This document shows, one piece after another, positions 1 to 9,407 of a stretch of 64,000 nt of DNA. The number at the start of each line of letters is the position of its first letter. Within the stretch, counting starts at the first letter, position 1. The notes under the pieces are model-generated. The model saw only the letters and a program-made list of their open reading frames with translations. It had not been told where the DNA came from and made no database searches. The translations under genes and the position numbers were made by a program. The DNA is taken from contig JADJBW010000008.1 of assembly GCA_016703525.1 (NCBI GenBank), positions 1 to 64,000 on the forward strand. The letters run 5' to 3'. The stretch is from Actinomycetota bacterium. Its GTDB lineage: Bacteria > Actinomycetota > Acidimicrobiia > Acidimicrobiales > Microtrichaceae.

Positions 1-863
1 TGAACCAGCAGGGTTCCTGGGTCGGCCCGGATCGCCTGCGGTTCGACTTCGCGCACTTCGCCGCGCTGAGCCCCGACGAGATCCGCGCCGTGGAAGACCT
101 CGCGAACCGAGAGATCCTGGGCAACGCCGTGGTCGATCACTACGAGACATCGAAGGACGAGGCGCTCGCGAAGGGCGCCATGGCGTTCTTCGGCGACAAG
201 TACGGCGATGTCGTGCGAGTGATCGAGGCGGGGCCGTCGATCGAGCTGTGCGGCGGAACCCACGTGCGCTCGCTCGGCGACATCGGCCCGGTCAAGGTCG
301 TTTCGGAGACCTCCATCGGCTCGAACATCCGCCGGCTCGAGGCCGTTGCGGGCACGGGCCCGATCGACCTCCTGCGCTCCGCCGAGTCAACGCTCGGCGC
401 TGCGGCCGACGCCGTCGGCGTCCCGGTGGCCGACCTGCTCGATGGCCTCCGCAAGCGATCGGACGACCTTCGGTCGCTGCGCGACGAGGTCCGGGCGCTG
501 CGCCGTCAGCTCGCATCAGCGGCGGCGGGCGATCTGGTGAGCGACGCTATCGACGGCGTGCTCGTCGCCCGCGTCGAGGCCGACAACCGCGACGAGGTTC
601 GCGACCTTGCGGTGTCGCTGCGCGATCGTCCGGGGATGCGCGCTGTGGTGCTGATGGCCTCGCCGGGCGGCAAGGGCGTGGCGGTCGTGGCGGCGGTCAC
701 CGCTGCGAGCGGCCTGAACGCCGGGGAGCTGATCGCCGAGGCGCTCCCGTTGGTGGGTGGCGGCGGAGGCAAGGGCGCCGAGATCGCGACGGCGGGCGGG
801 CGCAACGCCGATGGCATCGACGCCGCGCTCGACCTGGTGCGCTCGCGGTTCGCCGCATCCTGA
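1..863 (+). CDS. alaS: alanyl-tRNA synthetase, C-terminal part (5' end outside window)
   Basis: Charges tRNA-Ala and edits mischarged Ser/Gly in the cytoplasm. The reading frame is open from base 3 and begins inside the conserved QQGSWVGPDRLRFDF segment of the editing domain. ELCGGTHV supplies the editing-site Cys and His ligands. A coiled-coil-like stretch follows, and the C-terminal DHHA1 domain ends with a Gly-rich GGGGGKG loop. Only about 286 of the usual 880-900 residues lie in the window. ruvX follows after 6 bp, an arrangement common in Gram-positive genomes. Confidence 0.97.
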   Translation, partial: NQQGSWVGPDRLRFDFAHFAALSPDEIRAVEDLANREILGNAVVDHYETSKDEALAKGAMAFFGDKYGDVVRVIEAGPSIELCGGTHVRSLGDIGPVKVVSETSIGSNIRRLEAVAGTGPIDLLRSAESTLGAAADAVGVPVADLLDGLRKRSDDLRSLRDEVRALRRQLASAAAGDLVSDAIDGVLVARVEADNRDEVRDLAVSLRDRPGMRAVVLMASPGGKGVAVVAAVTAASGLNAGELIAEALPLVGGGGGKGAEIATAGGRNADGIDAALDLVRSRFAAS

Positions 864-869
864 TCCGCG

Positions 870-1301
870 ATGCGCACGATCGGAATCGACGTCGGCACCC
901 GCCGTATCGGGGTCGCGTTGTCGAACTCGGCCGGCACGCTCGCGACGCCGTACGACGTGGTCGATGCGCGCGACCGCGGCGCGGCGCTCCGGCGGATCGC
1001 GGCGCTTGCGGCCGAGGCCGAGGCCGAGGCCGTGGTGGTCGGCCTTCCGATGCATCTCGACGGGCGTCTCGGCGCCGCGGCGAAGGCCGCTCTGAAGTTC
1101 GCCCGCCAGGTGGGGGACACCACCGGCCTCCCTGTCGAGACCTACGATGAGCGTCTGACCACCGTGACTGCGGAGCGGTCGCTCAAAGAGCTCAACCTCG
1201 ATGCCCCCGCCCGCCGCAAGGTGGTCGACAAAGTGGCTGCGGCCGTGATGCTGCAGGCCTGGCTCGACCACCGAAGCGCCGAACCCGACGAGACGACGTG
1301 A
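870..1301 (+). CDS. ruvX: putative pre-16S rRNA nuclease / Holliday junction resolvase-like YqgF
   Basis: RNase H-fold nuclease of the RuvX/YqgF family, implicated in maturation of the 16S rRNA 5' end. At 143 aa it has normal family length. The N-terminal GIDVGTRRIGVA holds the first catalytic Asp, YDERLTT the conserved second acidic motif, and VDKVAAAVMLQAWLD the last Asp. The start is ATG 6 bp after alaS. The stop codon overlaps the GTG start of mltG, so the two are translationally coupled. Confidence 0.95.
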   Translation: MRTIGIDVGTRRIGVALSNSAGTLATPYDVVDARDRGAALRRIAALAAEAEAEAVVVGLPMHLDGRLGAAAKAALKFARQVGDTTGLPVETYDERLTTVTAERSLKELNLDAPARRKVVDKVAAAVMLQAWLDHRSAEPDETT

Positions 1302-2404
1302 CCGACGACGAGTACTACGAAGACGACGACGATTGGGTCACGCTGCCTCCGGTGTCGAGCTCGGCCCGAAAGCTGGTGGTCACGTTCGTGGCGCTGTTGG
1401 CGCTGTTCGGCATCCTCGGAGCGACCGTCCTGGTCTGGACGGCGCGCCAGATCAACCCCGCGGACGGTCAGGGCCAGAACGTGGGCGAGGTCGTCGTGCC
1501 GAGCGGCGCGACCTTCGACGACGTGGCGGCGCTGCTCGAGAAGCGGGGCATCATCGGCAGCGCATCGGTGTTCGGCCTCTACTCCCGCTTCCAGAACGTC
1601 GGCCCGGTGAAGGCCGGCAAGTACGTGGACTTCAAGAAGAACTCGTCGATGGCGCAGGCCGCCGACGTGTTGAATGCCGGTCCGGTCGCCCCGGAGTCGA
1701 TCGTGGTCACGATCATCCCCGGGATGTGGCTGGCGGACGCGCTCGCGGCGATCAACAAGGCCTTCCCGGCCTTCTCGGTCGAGACCCTGCGCCAGACGCT
1801 CGACAGCGGCCAGGTTCACTCGAAGTACCGCCCGGCCACCGCCACGTCGTGGGAAGGGCTGCTGCCGGCGGATACCTACCGCTTCGAGGACGACGCGACG
1901 CCGCAATCGGTGCTGCAAACCCTGGTGGACGCCTTTGACGAGTCGCTCGACGAGTTGGGCTACGACAAGGCCGACACCGTGACCGGCCGCTCTGCCTATG
2001 AGCTGGTGACGATTGCGTCGATGATCGAGCGTGAGACGGGCACACCCGCGGACGAACGGCCCAAGATCGCGCGGGTCATCTTCAACCGGCTCGAGCAGAA
2101 CATCGCGCTCGGCATCGACGCGACGCTGCTCTACGGATTGGGTCGCAAGGGCGCTTCGCAGCCGCTCACCAAGTCGGAGCTCGAGACCGACGGCCCGTAC
2201 AACTCGCGCACACGCAAGGGCCTGCCGCCCACGCCGATCGCGATCCCGTCGCAGAAGTCCCTCGCGGCGGCGATTTCCCCAGCGGAGGGCGACTGGCTCT
2301 ATTACGTGCTGGTGAAGAACGATCCGCCGGAGCACCTGTTCACCGCCTCCTACAAGGAGTTTCAGGACGCCAAGGCGGCGTGTCGCAGCGACGGGTTGTG
2401 CTGA
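1298..2404 (+). CDS. mltG: endolytic murein transglycosylase MltG (YceG-like)
   Basis: Membrane-bound lytic transglycosylase that cuts nascent glycan strands and sets glycan chain length. Residues 1-24 are acidic and cytosolic, a single membrane segment spans about 25-48, and the rest is external. IASMIERETG carries the catalytic Glu and GLPPTPIAIP is the family signature near the C-terminus. The 368 aa are typical. Its GTG start overlaps the ruvX stop (GTGA). The alaS-ruvX-mltG-aroE order is conserved across many actinobacteria. Confidence 0.95.
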   Translation: MTDDEYYEDDDDWVTLPPVSSSARKLVVTFVALLALFGILGATVLVWTARQINPADGQGQNVGEVVVPSGATFDDVAALLEKRGIIGSASVFGLYSRFQNVGPVKAGKYVDFKKNSSMAQAADVLNAGPVAPESIVVTIIPGMWLADALAAINKAFPAFSVETLRQTLDSGQVHSKYRPATATSWEGLLPADTYRFEDDATPQSVLQTLVDAFDESLDELGYDKADTVTGRSAYELVTIASMIERETGTPADERPKIARVIFNRLEQNIALGIDATLLYGLGRKGASQPLTKSELETDGPYNSRTRKGLPPTPIAIPSQKSLAAAISPAEGDWLYYVLVKNDPPEHLFTASYKEFQDAKAACRSDGLC

Positions 2405-2444
2405 CGGCGGTGCCCGTTCCTCCGCGACGACTCGGATCGCGGCC

Positions 2445-3239
2445 GTGATCGGCGATCCGATCGCGCACTCCCTCTCGCCGCGGATCCACAACGCGGGATT
2501 CGCCGCGGCCGGGCTCGACTGGGCGTACGTGGCCTTTCGGGTGCCGGCAGGCCGTGGGGCCGAGGCGGTCGCGGCCATGCGTACGCTCGGCATCGCGGGC
2601 ATGTCGGTGACGATGCCCCACAAGGAGGCGGTTGCCGCGGCGTGTGATCGCCTGACGCCGATCGCCGCCGCGCTCGGCGCGGTGAACTGCATCGCGCTCG
2701 AGGGCGACGAAGTCGTGGGCGACAACACCGACGGCGGCGGCTGTTGCTGGGCGCTCGATCAGGCGGGCGCAAACCTCGATGGGGCGCCCGTGGTGGTGCT
2801 CGGCGCCGGCGGCGCGGCTCGATCGGTCGTCGCCGCGCTCGGCGCTCGCGGCGCCGAGGTCACCGTGGTCGCTCGCCGGCCCGATGCCGCTCGCCGAGCC
2901 GCAGCCCTGTCGCCGAGCGGGCGTGTGGGCACGCCCGCTGCGGTGCGGGGCGCTGCGGTGGTGATCAACGCCACCCCAGTGGGGATGGCGCAGCACCCGG
3001 GCATGCCGTGCGACCCGCAGCGCCTGCACAGCGGGCAGTTGGTGATGGACCTCATCTACCACCCGGAGCGCACCCCCTGGCTCGACGCGGCGGCGACACG
3101 TGGCGCGCTGACGCTGAACGGCGTCGGGATGCTCCTGGGTCAGGCCCTGGCACAGTTCGAGCGGTGGACCGGCGTCGGCGCGCCGGTCGACGCGATGGCT
3201 GCGGCGCTCGATCAGCACCTTGGGTGGTTGCCGGGCTGA
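2445..3239 (+). CDS. aroE: shikimate 5-dehydrogenase; 5' end probably damaged
   Basis: Reduces 3-dehydroshikimate with NADPH in the chorismate pathway. IGDPIAHSLSP is the substrate-binding motif, MPHKEAV holds the catalytic Lys, NTDG follows, and VLGAGGAARS is the dinucleotide-binding loop. The only in-frame start is GTG at 2445, yet the codons just upstream still read TTRIAAV, the first beta strand expected of AroE. No in-frame start exists between that strand and the mltG stop. A one-base indel between about 2405 and 2440 (for example after GTG 2410) would restore a normal N-terminus. Confidence 0.92.
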   Translation: MIGDPIAHSLSPRIHNAGFAAAGLDWAYVAFRVPAGRGAEAVAAMRTLGIAGMSVTMPHKEAVAAACDRLTPIAAALGAVNCIALEGDEVVGDNTDGGGCCWALDQAGANLDGAPVVVLGAGGAARSVVAALGARGAEVTVVARRPDAARRAAALSPSGRVGTPAAVRGAAVVINATPVGMAQHPGMPCDPQRLHSGQLVMDLIYHPERTPWLDAAATRGALTLNGVGMLLGQALAQFERWTGVGAPVDAMAAALDQHLGWLPG

Positions 3240-3350
3240 CTCGACGGATCGGTTCTGAGGCCGGTCGCGCCGAATCGCTCAAGTTCGTCGGAGACGTGTC
3301 GTTAGGAACCTGCAGCGATTGTGCGTTCGTCGACGGTGCAGGAGATCGAC

Positions 3351-5040
3351 ATGTTGCCTTTGACCCAGGCGTTGGATGCCAGCTTCGACCGGGGAGACCC
3401 GTGGATTCGTGCCGCAATCGGCGCGCTCGGCGACCTGGTCGGACCGACCACGCTGGTTCACGCGGTGTCGCGGGGCTGGGTGGGATTGCCGAGCGGCGAG
3501 CGCGCCGACGTGCTGTTCCTGCTGCTGTCGGACCGCCTGGCCTTGACCGGCTCCGATGGCGACACCGCGCAGGCACACTGGATTCCGCTCGGGACCGTCC
3601 GGTTCCTCGACCTCGCTGACGCACAGCATCCACCGCTCACGACAGTCGAGATGGTTCTCGACGGTGATCAGCTCGTGATCGCCGCGTGGAGCCAGGAGTT
3701 CTGCGACGACCTCGTCGCCGTGCTCGGGTTCCTCGCGGCCGCCGAGCGCACCCACGACGCGATGGCTCCGGAGCTGACCGACCCAACGCTGATCGATCGC
3801 GACCCCGGAGCGCTCGACCTGCTCCCCCCGGCAGCGTTCGAAGAGCCCGCTCTGATCGACCCGGCCGTCGACGGGCCAGCGTTCGACGGGCCAGCGTTCG
3901 ACGGCCCGGCGTTGATCGACCAGCCGTTCGACGAGGACGAGTTCGACGAGGCCGCCTTCGACGAGCCGTTCCTGAGCACTCCCATCGAGGTCGAGCTCAC
4001 GGACGACGCTGGAGTCGACGCTGGGGTCGACGCCCAGGCGTTCGGGGCGTTCGTCGTCGGTACGAGCATGGGCGACACGGAGGTGCCTGAGGGCTTCGAC
4101 CGGTCGGTCGACGATCGCCCTGCCGCGCCCATGACGCCCCCGATGGCGGAGATCGGCGACGAATCGCCGTCGAGCCTGCCGTCGTTCCTCGCCTCAGCCG
4201 AGCCGGGTTCTGCGGCCCCCGCGGCGTTCATGACCCCGATCGACTGGGCGGCTCCCGATGCGCTCGACGACGGCATTGCGCCCGAGCCGGCGATCGACCG
4301 GGTCGAGGCCGTCGATGCCGAGGATTCGTTCGACGACATCCAGCGTGCCCTTCGACACCAGCGTGCCCTTCGACACCAGCGTGCCCTTCGACACCAACGT
4401 GCCCTTCGACACGGAGCCGCTGACGCCCGAGGATCTGCTCCCGTCGTGGGCGCGCGGCGGGGACGGCATGGACGGGGACGGTCTCGATCGGCTCGACTCC
4501 ATCGCCGCTCCCGGCGCGTTCGGCGTCGAGCCGGGCGCGTTCGAGTCGCCCGCGTTCGAGCCGATTCCGGCCTCCGTCGATCCCGGCGCAACAGCGCCGG
4601 TCCATGCGACAGCGCCACTCGGTGCCCCGGTCGAGGACGGCCAGGCCCGCGGGCCGTGGCTGGCGGAGGGGCTGGCCTGGCCCGAACCGATCAAGAGCGT
4701 GAGCTACCTCGGTGGCGTGAAGGCGATGCCGCGCAAGCGGAAGAACGGCACCCTGGTGTTCGGGCCGAAGGGTCTGCTCGCCGCTGGGACCGGGTTCCAG
4801 AGCTGGGACCTGTTGATCGAGTGGAGCACGGTCGAGACCGTCGAGGTCATGGGCCCCGACGAGGTTGCGTTCACAGAACAGCTCAAGGTCGACGTCAACA
4901 GCTCGGTTCTCGCCGTCACGACCATCGACGGTGATCGCGCCCAGTTCGAGGTGCGCATGCGGCGACCCCCGTCGCTGCGCACGGCGCTCGTGCCGGTGTT
5001 CACGCTCGTGGAGCGCATCCGGGCCCACCGCGCCGCCTGA
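3351..5040 (+). CDS. hypothetical protein: PH-like ends joined by an acidic repeat linker (frameshift near 4338)
   Basis: Function unknown. The N-terminal ~130 residues look like a small beta-rich PH/GRAM-like domain (LFLLLSDRLALTG, VRFLDLADA). A long acidic Pro/Ala-rich linker follows with FDGPA/FDEAA and VPFDTS repeats. The last ~110 residues form a second beta-rich domain (GTLVFGPKGLLAAG, WDLLIEWSTVETVEVM) resembling bacterial PH folds. The reading frame changes about one base before the 18-bp repeats, yet both halves keep coherent coding character, so one gene with an indel is likely. ATG 3351 is chosen because AGGAG lies 6 nt upstream. It sits between aroE and aroK without sign of a pathway link. 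Confidence 0.6.
4345..4416 (+). repeat. four 18-bp tandem repeats (VPFDTS-coding)
   Basis: Four consecutive 18-bp units of GTGCCCTTCGACACCAGC, the third with one change and the last diverging at its end. They lie inside the linker of the PH-like protein. In the downstream frame they encode VPFDTS/VPFDTN; in the upstream frame they read RALRHQ. The apparent frameshift sits immediately before the array, where slippage or misassembly is plausible. Confidence 0.85.
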
Positions 5041-5113
5041 GCGCGCTCGACGGGTTGCATTCGTCGGAGCGGCGAACCGCTCCGTGGTGCCCGACGGCCA
5101 TCGGGCGGCGATC

Positions 5114-5119
5114 TAGCCT
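5114..5119 (+). promoter_or_regulatory. putative leaderless -10 box (TAGCCT) for aroK
   Basis: TAGCCT ends 6 nt before the GTG start of aroK and there is no Shine-Dalgarno sequence. The spacing fits an actinobacterial -10 (TANNNT) whose transcript begins at the start codon. The same arrangement recurs at seven other genes in this window. Confidence 0.5.
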
Positions 5120-5125
5120 CGCGAC

Positions 5126-5719
5126 GTGACCCGACCGCCTCGACATCTCGCACTCGTGGGCATGCCCGGGGTGGGGAAGTCGGTGACCGGGCGGAGGCTC
5201 GCGGCCGAGCTGTCGATGCGTTTCGTGGATCTCGACGAGGCGATCGTGGATCGGTGCGGGCAGCCGATCCCGGAGTTGTTCGCCCGATTCGGCGAGGCGG
5301 GATTCCGCGAGATGGAGTCGGCCGAGCTCCTCACGGTGCTCGACGACCCCGACCCGCTCGTGATCTCGACCGGTGGAGGCGTGGTGCTCGCGGCGTCGAA
5401 CCGTGCCGCGCTGCGCGAACGGTCCTCGGTCGTGTGGCTTCGTGCGTCGGCGCCGACCCTGGTCGAGCGTTTGGCGGCCAGCTCGACTCGCCGGCCGACG
5501 GTCGAGGGCGACCTCGTGGGCAACGTCGCTCGGTTGCTGAAGCAACGCACGCCGCTGTACGCCGAGGTCGCCGGCATCGTGGTCGACGTGGACCGCGCTC
5601 CGGTCCTCGACGTGGTCGACGACGTGCTCGCGCGCGTGGGAGCCTCCGTCGCCGCCGCTGCCGGCGCTGCGGCGGACCGGAATGAGGAGACGCAGGGTGA
5701 TGCAGACGATCGAGGTTGA
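5126..5719 (+). CDS. aroK: shikimate kinase
   Basis: Phosphorylates shikimate at O3 using ATP. Walker A is GMPGVGKS (residues 12-19), followed by DLDEAIV with the Mg/shikimate Asp. FGEAGFREME and ISTGGGVV are family signatures. The 197 aa include a slightly long Ala-rich C-terminus that overlaps the aroB start by about 20 bp, suggesting coupled translation. It likely has its own leaderless promoter, so the aroK-aroB-aroQ-peptidase genes form a transcription unit separate from aroE. Confidence 0.95.
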   Translation: MTRPPRHLALVGMPGVGKSVTGRRLAAELSMRFVDLDEAIVDRCGQPIPELFARFGEAGFREMESAELLTVLDDPDPLVISTGGGVVLAASNRAALRERSSVVWLRASAPTLVERLAASSTRRPTVEGDLVGNVARLLKQRTPLYAEVAGIVVDVDRAPVLDVVDDVLARVGASVAAAAGAAADRNEETQGDADDRG

Positions 5720-6700
5720 TCTGGGGGAGCGGTCGTACCCGGTGCTGGTCGGTCCGGGGGTACGCGCCGATCTCGCCGCCGTGCTGCCGGAGCGCATCCG
5801 GCGCGTCGCCGTGGTGACCCAGGAGGGCATCGACGTCGATGTCGATCCGGGTAGGCCCTTCGAGACGTTCCTGATCGGCGACGGCGAGCGGCACAAGACC
5901 CTGTCGACGATCGAGTCGCTGTGTTCGGCCTTCGCCCGGTGGGGGCTGACGCGGGCCGACTGCGTGGTCGCCGTCGGCGGCGGCATCGTGACCGACGTCG
6001 GTGGGTTCGCCGCGTCCGTGTATCACCGCGGATCCCGGTCGTGCACGTGGCCACGTCGCTGCTCGCCCAGGTGGACGCCGCGATCGGTGGCAAGACGGGC
6101 GTCAACCTGCCCGAAGGCAAGAACCTCGTGGGTGCGTACTGGCAGCCGCTCGCGGTGCTCTGCGACACCGACACCCTGTCGACCCTGCCGCCGGAGGAGT
6201 ACCGCTGCGGGTTGGGCGAGGTGGCGAAGTACCACTGGCTCGGTGGCGGTCGCCTCGACGACCTCGACCTGGATGATCGTGTCGCTGCGTGCGTGCAGAT
6301 CAAGGCCGACGTGGTTGCCTCCGACGAGCGGGAGGGCGGTCGGCGGGCGATCCTCAACTACGGCCACACGTTGGCGCACGCGATCGAGACGGCGGGCGGG
6401 CACGGGCTACGTCACGGCGAGGCGGTCGCGATCGGCCTGATCTATGCGGCGGAGGTGGCGTGTCGGCTTGGGCGGATCGACGCGGCGGCGGTTGCCGAGC
6501 ACCGACGCGTGGTCGGCGGGTACGACCTGCCCACGACCGTTCCGCCCGAGCTGACCGACGACGAGGTGTTCGAGCTGTTCGCCCGCGACAAGAAGGCGAC
6601 GCGCGAGGTGACCTTCGTGCTCGACGGCCCCGACGGCGTCGAGGTCGTCGGAGGGATCGCCGAGGCCCTGCTGCGCGACGCGCTCGCAGCCCTACGCTGA
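5700..6700 (+). CDS. aroB: 3-dehydroquinate synthase (one-base deletion near 6032)
   Basis: Converts DAHP to 3-dehydroquinate with NAD+ and a divalent metal. The first frame runs to VAVGGGIVTDVGGFAASVYHRG. The next frame resumes with IPVVHVATSLLAQVDAAIGG, then GKTGVNLPEGKN and the metal-ligand region NYGHTLAHAIE. Restoring one base in the ggatccc stretch rejoins the two perfectly, so the enzyme is probably intact in the organism. ATG 5700 is preceded by AGGAG. An upstream in-frame ATG (5682) and a GTG (5697) are alternatives. Confidence 0.93.
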
Positions 6701-6705
6701 CCGTC

Positions 6706-7164
6706 ATGTCGCACGGCACGTCGCCCCGCATCCTGCTGCTCTCCGGACCCAACCTGAACCTGCTCGGCACCCGCGAGCCCAGCGTGTACGGCGCGGACAC
6801 GCTGGACGATCACGTCGCGACGGCGCGCCGCGCCGCCGAGGCGGGAGGCGCCCGGCTCGATCACCTGCAGTCCAACGCCGAGCGAGAGCTGGTCGAGGCG
6901 GTTCACTCCGCCCGCGGGACGATCGACGCAATCATCATCAACCCGGGCGCATTCACGCACTACTCGTGGGCGCTGCACGACGCGCTCGCTGCCTTCGACG
7001 GCGTGGTCGTGGAACTGCACATCTCGAATCCCGACCGCCGCGAGCCGTGGCGCCGCACGTCGGTGGTGGCCCCGGTCGCGACCGGCACGATCGCCGGCTT
7101 CGGGGGCGACGGCTACCGGCTCGCCGTCTCTGCGGTGCTGGCCCGCCTGTCGCCCGGAGCCTGA
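6706..7164 (+). CDS. aroQ: 3-dehydroquinate dehydratase, type II
   Basis: Dehydrates 3-dehydroquinate to 3-dehydroshikimate. LSGPNLNLLGTREP contains the N-terminal signature and YG carries the catalytic Tyr. QSNAERELVEAVH, NPGAFTHYSWALHDAL and ELHISNPDRREPWR are all type II hallmarks, including the catalytic His. At 152 aa the length is normal. It starts 5 bp after aroB and is followed by the M24 peptidase after 2 bp. Confidence 0.96.
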   Translation: MSHGTSPRILLLSGPNLNLLGTREPSVYGADTLDDHVATARRAAEAGGARLDHLQSNAERELVEAVHSARGTIDAIIINPGAFTHYSWALHDALAAFDGVVVELHISNPDRREPWRRTSVVAPVATGTIAGFGGDGYRLAVSAVLARLSPGA

Positions 7165-7166
7165 CG

Positions 7167-8270
7167 ATGGCTCCTGCGCTCGCGCCGATGGACGTCGAGG
7201 TGCGGCTGTCGCGGCTGCGAGCGGTCATGAGCGAGGCAGGAGCCCAGGCGCCGGTCGACACGCTGGTGGTGACGAACCTCACCAACATTCGGTACCTCAC
7301 CGGTTTCACCGGATCGGCCGCCGTGCTCGTCGCCGCGCCCGACGCGACCAGCCTGATCACCGACGGGCGGTACGCCGAACAGGCCTCCACCCAGGTGCGG
7401 GCGGCGGGCGCCGAGGCGACCGTCGAGATCGTGCCCGGCCCCGAGCAACATCGCCGGCTCATGGCGCTGCTCGGCGGCACCCGGCGGGTCGGGCTCGAGG
7501 CCGAGTCGATCACGTGGGCGCAGGCGCGCCGCCTCGCGGAGCGTCCCGCCGAGACCGTGGCGACTGCCGGGCTGGTCGAGGGCCTCCGCCTCATCAAGGA
7601 CCGCGGTGAGGTGGCGCGCATCGCTGCGGCGGCCGCGATCGTCGATTCGGCCCTTGCCGAGGTCGGCCCGATGATCGCGCCGGGCATCACCGAGGCCGAT
7701 CTGGCGGCCGAGTTGGACCATCGAATCCGCTTGGGTGGAGCCGAGCGCACCTCGTTCGAGACGATCGTGGCCTCGGGACCCAACAGCGCCTTGCCGCATG
7801 CACGCCCGGGCGGTCGACGTCTGGAGCCGGCGACCTGGTGGTGATCGACGTGGGCGCGATCGTCGACGGGTACTGCTCGGACATGACGCGCACGTTCGGG
7901 ATCGGGGAGCTGCCCGGGCGCTCCGTCGAGCTCTATCGGGCGGTCGAGCGGGCACAGCGGGCCGGTCTGGCGGCCGTGCGCGCGGCCGCGTCGCGCGGCC
8001 GTCGACCCCGCCTGCCGCCAATCGCTCGAGGCCGACGGCCTCGCCGAGTGGTTCACCCATGGCACCGGGCACGGCGTGGGCCTCGACATTCACGAGGCAC
8101 CGCGGGTCGCAGCGGGCGCCGATGCTACGCTCGCCGCCGGCTCTGTGGTCACCGTCGAGCCGGGTGTGTACCTGGCAGGACACGGCGGCGTTCGCATCGA
8201 GGACACGGTTGTGGTCACCGATGACGGCTGCGAGCCCGTGACCCACTCATCGAAGGCCGCGGTTTCCTGA
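7167..8270 (+). CDS. M24 metallopeptidase, Xaa-Pro aminopeptidase type (two indels)
   Basis: Probable cytosolic Xaa-Pro peptidase, about 367 residues after repair. The N-terminal creatinase-like domain contains NLTNIRYLTGFTGS and ITDGRYAEQA. The catalytic domain has the metal ligands in VIDVGAIVDGYCSDMTRTFG, HGTGHGVGLDIHE and TVEPGVYL. One base is missing near 7820 (gagccggcgacc should read as LEPGDL). A second indel lies near 7998, before AAVDPACRQSLEADG. Position after aroQ and before efp matches many actinobacteria, where the gene is called pepP or pepQ. Confidence 0.9.
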
Positions 8271-8298
8271 ACCGCGGGCGCAGACCCCAGGACGCACC

Positions 8299-8868
8299 AT
8301 GGCGCAGATCTCGACGGCCGACTTCAAGAATGGCATCACCCTCGCGCTCGACGACGGGTTGTTTCAGATCGTCGACTTCCAGCACGTGAAGCCGGGCAAG
8401 GGCGGGGCGTTTGTGCGCACCACCATCCGCAACGTACGCAACGGCGCGGTGCTCGAGCGGACGTTTCGTTCGGGTGAGCGCATGGAGCGGGCGTTCGTGG
8501 AGAAGCGCGAGATGCAGTACCTCTACGGCGACGGCGACGACTACGTCTTCATGGATACTAACACGTACGACCAGATGAACGTGTCGGCGAAATCGCTCGG
8601 CGACGCGAAGAACTACCTGGTCGAATCGATGACCGCCGCGGTGCAGATGTACGGCGACGAGATCATCGGGGTGGAGCTCGCCGCGGCGGTCGACCTGCCG
8701 ATCGCCGAGACCGAGCCGGGCGTCCAGGGCGACCGGGTGTCGGGCGCCCGCAAGCCGGCGACGCTCGTCACCGGCTTGGTGGTGCAGGTTCCCCTGTTCG
8801 TCGGCCCCGACGACGTGATCCGCGTCGACACGCGTACCGGCGAGTACATCACGCGGGCGAACAAGTGA
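8299..8868 (+). CDS. efp: translation elongation factor P
   Basis: Relieves ribosome stalling at polyproline stretches. Three beta-barrel domains fill 189 aa. The tip of domain I is HVKPGKGGAFVRT, with Lys34 in the position modified in other bacteria. The family signature in the C-terminal domain (ARKPATLVTGLVVQVPLFV region) is present. No epmA/B-type modification gene is visible nearby. The next gene, nusB, starts within the efp stop codon (GTGA). Confidence 0.97.
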   Translation: MAQISTADFKNGITLALDDGLFQIVDFQHVKPGKGGAFVRTTIRNVRNGAVLERTFRSGERMERAFVEKREMQYLYGDGDDYVFMDTNTYDQMNVSAKSLGDAKNYLVESMTAAVQMYGDEIIGVELAAAVDLPIAETEPGVQGDRVSGARKPATLVTGLVVQVPLFVGPDDVIRVDTRTGEYITRANK

Positions 8869-9407
8869 GTCGACCTCCCGTTCCCGGGCTCGGCCGGCGT
8901 GAGGCGCGCGAACGCGCCGTGCAGCTCGTGTACGAGGCCGAACAGCGCGACCTGCGTGCGGAACCGCTGATCGACGAGCAGTTCGTCGTCCCCGACGCGT
9001 ACACCGCCGTGCTGGTCCGAGGCACCGAGCGCCACCGCGCCCGCATCGACGGCCTGATCACCAAGTTCGCCACCGGGTGGCCGCTGTCGCGCATGCCGGC
9101 GCTCGACCGCGCCGTGCTGCGTATCGCCGTCTACGAGTTGGGTCACGAGCCGGAGGTACCGACCGCGGTGATCCTCAACGAGGCCGTCGAGTTCGCGAAC
9201 AGCTACTCGACCGACGACTCGGGCCGATTCATCAACGGCGTACTCGCGTCGGTCGCGGTCGAGGTTCGTCCCGACGACGGGCCCGTCAGCGCCTCGTCGG
9301 AGCTGCTGTCGAACACCTCGGTCGAGGTGGTCGAGCTGGGCGAGATGACCGATGCGCCCGTCGCACCGTCGGCGGCGGAACAAGGGGCGGTCGATGGCGG
9401 AGCGTGA
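8865..9407 (+). CDS. nusB: transcription antitermination factor NusB
   Basis: RNA-binding partner of NusE (S10) in rRNA antitermination complexes. The all-helical fold is recognisable from GRREARERAVQLVYEAE, PLSRMPALDRAVLRIAVYEL and the C-terminal EAVEFANSYSTDDSGRFINGVL signature. The 180 aa include about 35 extra low-complexity C-terminal residues. The GTG start overlaps the efp stop. The 3' end overlaps pyrR by 14 bp, so any pyrR mRNA leader element would have to lie inside nusB. Confidence 0.95.
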   Translation: MSRPPVPGLGRREARERAVQLVYEAEQRDLRAEPLIDEQFVVPDAYTAVLVRGTERHRARIDGLITKFATGWPLSRMPALDRAVLRIAVYELGHEPEVPTAVILNEAVEFANSYSTDDSGRFINGVLASVAVEVRPDDGPVSASSELLSNTSVEVVELGEMTDAPVAPSAAEQGAVDGGA

